64,000 bases of DNA, taken from the NCBI GenBank assembly GCA_958299035.1, contig CATQJL010000112.1, positions 61,425,823-61,489,822 on the forward strand, read 5' to 3'. Of this stretch, positions 58,901-64,000 are shown in pieces. The DNA is from Cylicocyclus nassatus. Taxonomy: Eukaryota; Nematoda; Chromadorea; Rhabditida; Strongylidae. Numbering within the stretch: position 1 is the first letter of the stretch; each line of letters opens with the position of its first letter. Position numbers and translations under genes: made by a program. The notes under the pieces were generated by a model. That model was given only the letters and a program-made list of their open reading frames with translations, searched no databases and had not been told where the DNA came from.

Positions 58901-60016
58901 CTCGTCCACCACCTCTTCCACCCAGGACCTTGCGTCCCAGTCCGCGTTCCAGCCCACAATTTGATTTTCCTTTAGTAAACCCGCCGGACATCATTCTTCG
59001 CTATCTTTCATTTATTATACTTTTTCCAGGAAGTTATTGAAGCAGTTCTCGAACACAATAAAATTCAACGAGATCCACTGTCTCGCATTGCGCCACAACT
59101 TCGGAAAAAACAATTATGTATGCTAACTCTCATCAATAAATCAATAATCAGCACTGAAAATGAAATAGCAAAAATTTCAGATCGAATGCAGTTGTTGGGT
59201 ATTGGCAATAGTTTGACAACAACAACCACGCGTCGCACTGAAGCGACAACTAGCACAAGGCCGCCAACTACCACACGAAGGACAACAACAACAACAACAA
59301 GTAAAAACGTTCATTTTGCTATTGATTATGCAAAAATATTGTTTAAAGCGACAACCACCACAACAGCTCCGCCTCCGACAACTACGACAGAAATCGTCAC
59401 TGCTCCAACAAGGTAGGGTAGAGTTCAGAGAAACAGAGTTTTACACTGCGTCTCTGCGCAAACAAGAATTTCTAGAGCTCGTCCTTGGCTTACCCATAAA
59501 CCACGGGAAAGACCGCCACCACCAAGGGCGACTAGATGGCGTAGCATGCATTTCTTCAAATACACAACAACTGCGGTAAGTTCATGTGACATTGGGAAAA
59601 ATGAAAACTGGTCCCTGCAGGCTCCGCCTACGACAACTACCACAGATAGTCCACTAAGCACGACTGAGGCCATTGTAAGCAGTGGTGAGGTGGTAACTGA
59701 CATGCCAACACCCGAAGAACTGGTGGTGACAACGACGGAACAACCGGCACTGACGCCATCGTCACGACGTACCACGGAGATCGTCTTTTTCACGCACACG
59801 CGACCGTCCACCTTCCGAGATCCGAAATGTCGTGACATGCGCTATTCGTGCGCGTTTTGGCTCGAGCACAACCCCGACGTATGTAAGGAACAAGAGTCGT
59901 TTATGAAGGGTCAATGCGCTTACACATGCAAGTTCTGTATCTCCGAAATGGATGTGGCCGATGAAGCCGCTGCCATCGCAGCCGAAGCTTCGGGAGTACA
60001 TCCCGGCAAAAAATAG
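55985..60016 (+). CDS. Secreted zinc carboxypeptidase (M14) with Thr-rich linker and C-terminal ShKT domain
   Basis: Seventeen-exon model, 724 residues. Exons: 55985-56155, 56590-56726, 56780-56865, 57190-57368, 57421-57528, 57575-57697, 57752-57866, 58063-58135, 58196-58367, 58392-58476, 58555-58641, 58691-58761, 59030-59117, 59181-59300, 59349-59412, 59476-59575, 59621-60016. Removes C-terminal residues from peptides outside the cell. Signal peptide about 1-27; M14 propeptide about 30-120 (VDFWKEP); basic RTSTRRRP stretch as probable activation site; catalytic domain about 145-470 with zinc ligands HARE (His210, Glu213) and LHSY (His353), substrate-binding WRKNR and LNRN (about 299-300), YGT tyrosine and catalytic Glu near 439 in VELRP. 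Then Thr/Pro-rich linkers (about 510-655) and a six-Cys ShKT domain (662-698). Domain order resembles C. elegans SURO-1 type proteins, but orthology is not established. The acceptor at 59475 is preferred over one at 59442; both keep frame. Confidence 0.92.
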
Positions 60017-60109
60017 TCGCTTCGTGACAGTTATCCTCTGTGATTGTGTTAGTTGTCCGCATTTTGTGACAGTCACAAACATTGCTCTCTTCTCTCGTAT
60101 GCGCAATTT

Positions 60110-60244
60110 GTCGCACGCAGGACTAAAATAGTACGAGATCGGTATAGACAGCAGACAGTTAGAGGAATGAAAGCGCGTTTTATCTAAGAAACGCCGACAG
60201 CGTCTGCAAAGGCGTCATGTCTCTGCGTGCGATGAATCGTCTAT
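60110..60244. repeat. Interspersed repeat shared with 19552-19704, copy 2
   Basis: GTCGCACGCAG … GACAGCAGACAGTTAGAG … ATCTAAGAAACGCCGACA … ATGAATCGTCTA, the same order as the first copy. Ends TCGCACGCAG / CTGCGTGCGA are inverted. It begins about 94 bp after the carboxypeptidase stop and may be in its 3'UTR. Confidence 0.6.
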
Positions 60245-60522
60245 TTCTTGTATTTTCACTTCCCACGGGTAGTAGTAGTGCCTTTTAGTAAATTTTAATG
60301 TATTACTGTCGGATCCATGCCTGTTTATATGATGCCGTGTGACTGTGTTTGCTCAAGTTTCTTCCCACTTTTGAATTTGGTTTTGCCTGTCCGTTGAGAC
60401 TACTGTATTCTTTTTGCATTCAGGTATACTGTAGCATGTTGTATGTTTTCCATCATTTTGTTTCTATTTGACGAACTTTTGTTTATTCTTGCGCCTTTTT
60501 GTTAACTTATCATACTGCCCTA

Positions 60523-60535
60523 CTAATAAATTTGT
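60523..60535 (+). terminator. Possible polyadenylation signal for the carboxypeptidase
   Basis: An AATAAA (within CTAATAAATTT) lies about 510 bases after the stop codon. It is the clearest signal seen on the plus strand downstream; a closer variant signal cannot be excluded. Confidence 0.25.
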
Positions 60536-60576
60536 TAATATTTACAGTATTAGCACATCATATTCTATATCCCTTA

Positions 60577-60806
60577 AATGCCGGGCATACTTCACGCGAT
60601 TTCAGTCGCGACGCGATTTGGCAATATTCCAAGTGTCCAAAACTCACTGTAAGCACATTTTAAATGTACAGAAGATAGGGCATTTTATCAATCTATGTAA
60701 GTTATACACATTATGCACGTGCATTTTGCTTGTATTGGATCTGAAGACTTCTGGCAAATTGCCAAATCGCGTCGCGATGAGATCGCATGAAGTATGCCCG
60801 GCCCTT
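60577..60806. mobile_element. MITE distantly related to family 4
   Basis: Ends GCCGGGCATACTTCACGCGA and ATCGCATGAAGTATGCCCGGC; inner GTCGCGACGCGATTTGGCAA / TTGCCAAATCGCGTCGCGAT. Same plan as the GGCCTAAGGC elements (GGCATAC, CACGCGATT) with different outermost bases. Confidence 0.75.
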
Positions 60807-62135
60807 TACACATTCAACGCTGCATATGGTACAGCTTCGGTTTTTTTTTTGGGAAGACGAAAAACCAAAAAAATTCTCAGTATTAGATTGTATTATATTT
60901 TGCTTAGATTTTGCTGAAAACATGCGCAGAATCATTGCAAACTAACCATCCAAATTTGCTTCAGGAATTATTATATTTTATTTATCATATTTTCAAGACT
61001 AATGGGTTATAGTTTTCGTAGGCTATCTACTAGTATTTGTATCAGTGTAGTGACCATTGCAGGTTTTCTTCTAAGAGGGAGAGGGGGGGGGGGGGCGCAA
61101 CAGATTTTGTTGACTTTTACGCTTCTCAAAATTTGCTCAGGAATCTTCCCCCTAAAGAACTCATGAAAAAGCTTATCTAGGAAAATAAACAAAAGCTTGC
61201 AGAGATAACCGATACATCGTATCTGCTTTTGCAACCCACACTATTTGTTAAAACCCTACTACACCTCCAAAATTTTTATGAAACCCCTTTAGTCTCAAAA
61301 ACTTGTTTACTAGATTAGGTTGTCATTTAATTGATTGGAATCGCAAGCAACATTTAATGTGAAATATCTCTAAAAAATCAGCAGATTGTAGAGATCTCAG
61401 ATTTGAGGCGGGGAAAGTGGAAATAGTTTACAGCCTTACGTTTCGACTCTCATTAACACCACGGTGGATAAAGGTTCGTCTTCTCATCGACATGCCTCTG
61501 TACGTTGAGTTCGGAGCGTGGTCTAGACTCGGCAGTGCGGCGAGGCGTTTGGCGGTCTGGTCCCACAGATAACACTGCAATCTACTTTCAGGCCTCCCAC
61601 GAAGACGACTTTGTCGAAACGTAAGGCCAATAAAACGTTCCACCGTACAAACCTGGCACTGGCATAATATCATATGACAACTATTAACATCAGTCCAAAT
61701 GCCCAGGTTCAGAGAAGAGAGAACATTCAGTTTACAGCCTTACCATTTTATCCTGAAAAATATTTATTCACTGGATTCCAACAGTCCTGCTTCTTTTTGA
61801 AAAAAAACGTCATGCTTTCAAATCTTCTGTTGGAGTGTGGCATTGGTTTGTTTATCTCTTGTCAGTTCTGTTTATGAATCTTTAATTTGAGTATCCCGAA
61901 TCATTACATCCTCCTTTGTGCAAAAATCCCTATTCAACAGCCAAATAACAGGTTCTTGTCATCTCATTGCTAGCCACTTCTCTCGACTTTTCCTTTAGGA
62001 ACCTTTTTGTAGGTTCAGAATTGAGCATTAGCATAATGTACCATTTCCACCTTGAAAGCTGCAGACGCTAAACTTCTCTCCTTTAATCCACCCGTGACAT
62101 CTTCTGCGTAAAATATGCATTTATTAACTTAACGG
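60807..62135. other. Intergenic between the carboxypeptidase and the proline-rich gene
   Basis: About 1.3 kb at the convergent 3' ends of the two genes. Contains a 13-base G tract (61083-61095) and an inverted repeat 61434-61627 (GCCTTACGTTTCGAC / GTCGAAACGTAAGGC) that looks like another MITE. No coding exon recognised. Confidence 0.5.
61434..61627. mobile_element. Putative MITE with GCCTTACGTTTCGAC ends
   Basis: 15 bp perfect terminal inverted repeats bound about 194 bp; inner blocks TCGTCTTCTCATCGACATG and CACGAAGACGACTTTG also pair in part. An open minus-strand frame across it is best explained by its GC content. Confidence 0.6.
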
Positions 62136-62857
62136 TCATACAGTTACATATTCCGGGTACTCCTTCCTTTTGTACTCATCTGCTCTCATGCGCATCGGCA
62201 ATTTCTCTCGAGATTCGTCAGGCTCAGTTGGTTGACTTGGCCTTGGGAAAATGCGTGTAATTGGTTCATCTATTGAGAGTGGGGTTTCCACTACAGCGAC
62301 GCCTAAATTTTTGAAAATGGGATGGTAAGTTTCAAATATGTAAATGGGTACAGGTCCCATACCTCTCGTCCTCATTCTTGGGTGGAACACTCGGGGCAGA
62401 ATCATGGGCGGCGGTGGCACCAACGAAGGCGGTACTGGCGGTGGCGGTAGCGGTGGAAGCGGCGGTACTGACGGTATGTCCCGAAGTGGAAAAGCTGCTG
62501 AATACATATCTTTACAAAGTGATTTAGAGTCGAGAGAGTAGCTTACGTGGAAGAGCGGTCCCAAACAGATATTCTCGATCAGCCAATAACTCTGAATTAT
62601 CTAGAACTCTGGATCTTGGGGTGTAATCTAGAGAAAGAGACATAGAAGAAGAATTAAGTAATGAAAGTAAGCATACGGATCTCGATGGAAATGCTAAAAA
62701 AAATAGAAATGGTAGAAGACTTACTAGCCATCAGATCTGGATGTGCCTCACTTCTTGCCAATGGTAAAATGTCTGGCGGAGTAAAGCGATTGTTTGCCAT
62801 AGCAAGAGCAGCCATTGGTGAAAGCACGGATGAAGAAGATGCAAGCAACATATTTCT
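62136..62857 (-). CDS. Small proline-rich protein, unknown function
   Basis: Four-exon model, 169 residues. Exons 5' to 3': 62725-62857 (ATG at 62849-62851), 62547-62627, 62363-62497, 62136-62302 (TGA at 62136-62138). All junctions are GT-AG and every one is in the same phase (1), which joins the frames without stops. The N-terminus (MLLASSSSVLSPMAALAMA) could be a weak signal peptide. Residues about 80-105 are a polyproline stretch (PPLPPLPPPPVPPSLVPPPP), followed by basic RMRTRG; the C-terminus is charged (RMRADEYKRKEYPEY). An acceptor-like AAATTTAG lies 6 bases before the ATG, fitting a spliced-leader site, but an upstream exon is possible. No family recognised. Confidence 0.55.
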
Positions 62858-64000
62858 CTAAATTTTTGCAATTAAGTAAGTTCGAGGTTGATTTGTTTTC
62901 CTTCTAAAAATTCTTTACGAAGTTTAAGCTTCTAGGTGCGCTATGACCTCAACCAAAGTTCAAAGTCATCAATCCGAAAAAAAATATCCCCATACGCAGT
63001 TTTTCGGGCTATAAGAAGATCTGCCCGCTACTAAAAAGGTTTCAGACCGATTTGCCCTTGCTCAAAGGACATTGCGATCTGAAAACTTTTTTCAATAAGT
63101 CTAGCTTCTTTGAATTTTTCTCCCAACCACAAGTGCGCATGTATGAACGGAACTTGTTCAGATAATCTGGTATTATCAAGAACGCCGTTTGACCCGCAGA
63201 GAAGGATTTATTTTCATGTCTCCTGCACTATTTTTCCATTCACAAAAAAAAACCATGAAAGTTGTACTCTTTTTTTTTCTAGAAAGAAATATGCCCATTG
63301 TTAATGCATACCTGATTCTGTCGTACTGCCGCCTGCTTTGTGAAATTTTCAATTTCCAAAGCTCTGACATTACTGGCACGGATTATTCGATCTAATTGCA
63401 TCAGATCTATAAGCAATGATTAATCAGCAAGGTGGTGGTATGTGGCAAAAGAAAGCAAAAGTGGACGAGTTGTCCTTGATGTTTCACTAAACCTCATAAT
63501 CCTGTAATTGCTACACGCAAGTAAAAGCTAGCTCGTATTTCGTCATCGCTCAATGATAGAAAACTCCCGAGAATAAGTCTTAGTAGATTTAGCAACATTT
63601 TTATATAACAAATATTATAAAGACACCCACTTATGCCTAATGATTCCCACAATGAATTATCAAAATTGCGAAGTCTAGTATGAAAAAAGAAGAGGCCGAA
63701 AAATGTTTCCTATTCCATCTGCTACAAAATACAAAATTTCGTCTCCAGTATGTTCAGCATTCATTAGTAACAACTTATAGTGCAATTTGAATGTAGTCTA
63801 GTTTGCTAAGTGCAAAATCAAGAACGATAATGTTATTTTGTACTCACAAGCTATATTTCTTTCAAAAGTCTCGTCACTTCGAAAATTACCTGTCCAAATT
63901 TGGCGAGAGCTAGATTTCTTACTAATGAAACTTCATGAAAATTGGTACGGTTTTATTTTTTTTCTATTTTTGAGATCCAAATGGTCAATTATTATCGAGA
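62858..64000. other. AT-rich sequence upstream of the proline-rich gene
   Basis: About 1.1 kb to the window end. No exon, repeat or motif that I can support; it may contain the promoter or a 5' exon of the minus-strand proline-rich gene. Confidence 0.4.

Noticed and set aside
59425..59838. 137-codon minus-strand frame with Val/Ser runs
   Set aside because: It is the antisense of the Thr-rich linker exons of the carboxypeptidase.
62344..62541. Gly-rich plus-strand frame
   Set aside because: It is the antisense of the polyproline exon and crosses that gene's introns.

Overview
The window looks like nuclear DNA of a nematode, most likely a strongylid or other clade V worm (inference). The genes have many short exons and frequent 45-100 bp introns with TTTCAG-type acceptors. 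The family content fits a nematode: trifunctional-enzyme alpha paralogs, a carboxypeptidase with a C-terminal ShKT domain, and a nanos-type zinc finger. The intergenic DNA is AT-rich and packed with small inverted-repeat transposons. No bacterial-style operon, CRISPR array, rRNA or tRNA was seen.

Layout. (1) Positions 1-18972, minus strand: three tandem genes for the mitochondrial trifunctional enzyme alpha subunit (enoyl-CoA hydratase plus 3-hydroxyacyl-CoA dehydrogenase). Copy A (1-1746) is cut by the window edge, copy B (2912-10374) and copy C (13239-18972) are complete. Exon boundaries and phases are almost identical. A and B are close relatives that share a MITE just upstream of the start codon; C is more diverged, with an extra exon and a 10-residue insertion. 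(2) 22008-26683, minus strand: a nanos-like RNA-binding zinc-finger gene in nine exons with introns full of transposon debris. (3) 26684-55954: about 29 kb of gene-poor, AT-rich DNA with mariner-type foldback elements, a MULE-like MITE, a degenerate minisatellite and several poly(G/C) tracts. A few orphan exon-like segments are noted with low confidence (33060-33179, 43875-44070, 45901-46133, 52549-52668). (4) 55985-60016, plus strand: a 17-exon secreted zinc carboxypeptidase (M14) with propeptide, Thr-rich linker and ShKT domain. (5) 62136-62857, minus strand: a small four-exon gene for a proline-rich protein of unknown function.

The three enzyme genes serve mitochondrial long-chain fatty-acid beta-oxidation; the carboxypeptidase would act outside the cell, probably on cuticle or other secreted substrates; nanos homologs act in germline RNA regulation. 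Nothing suggests these genes form one pathway. The most unusual content is the mobile-element landscape: Helitron-like elements whose central segment is flipped between copies, 0.5-1.1 kb foldback mariner relatives, and nested MITEs inside the nanos introns. All exon models were made by eye from splice signals, reading-frame continuity and recalled family sequence; no transcript or database search was possible.
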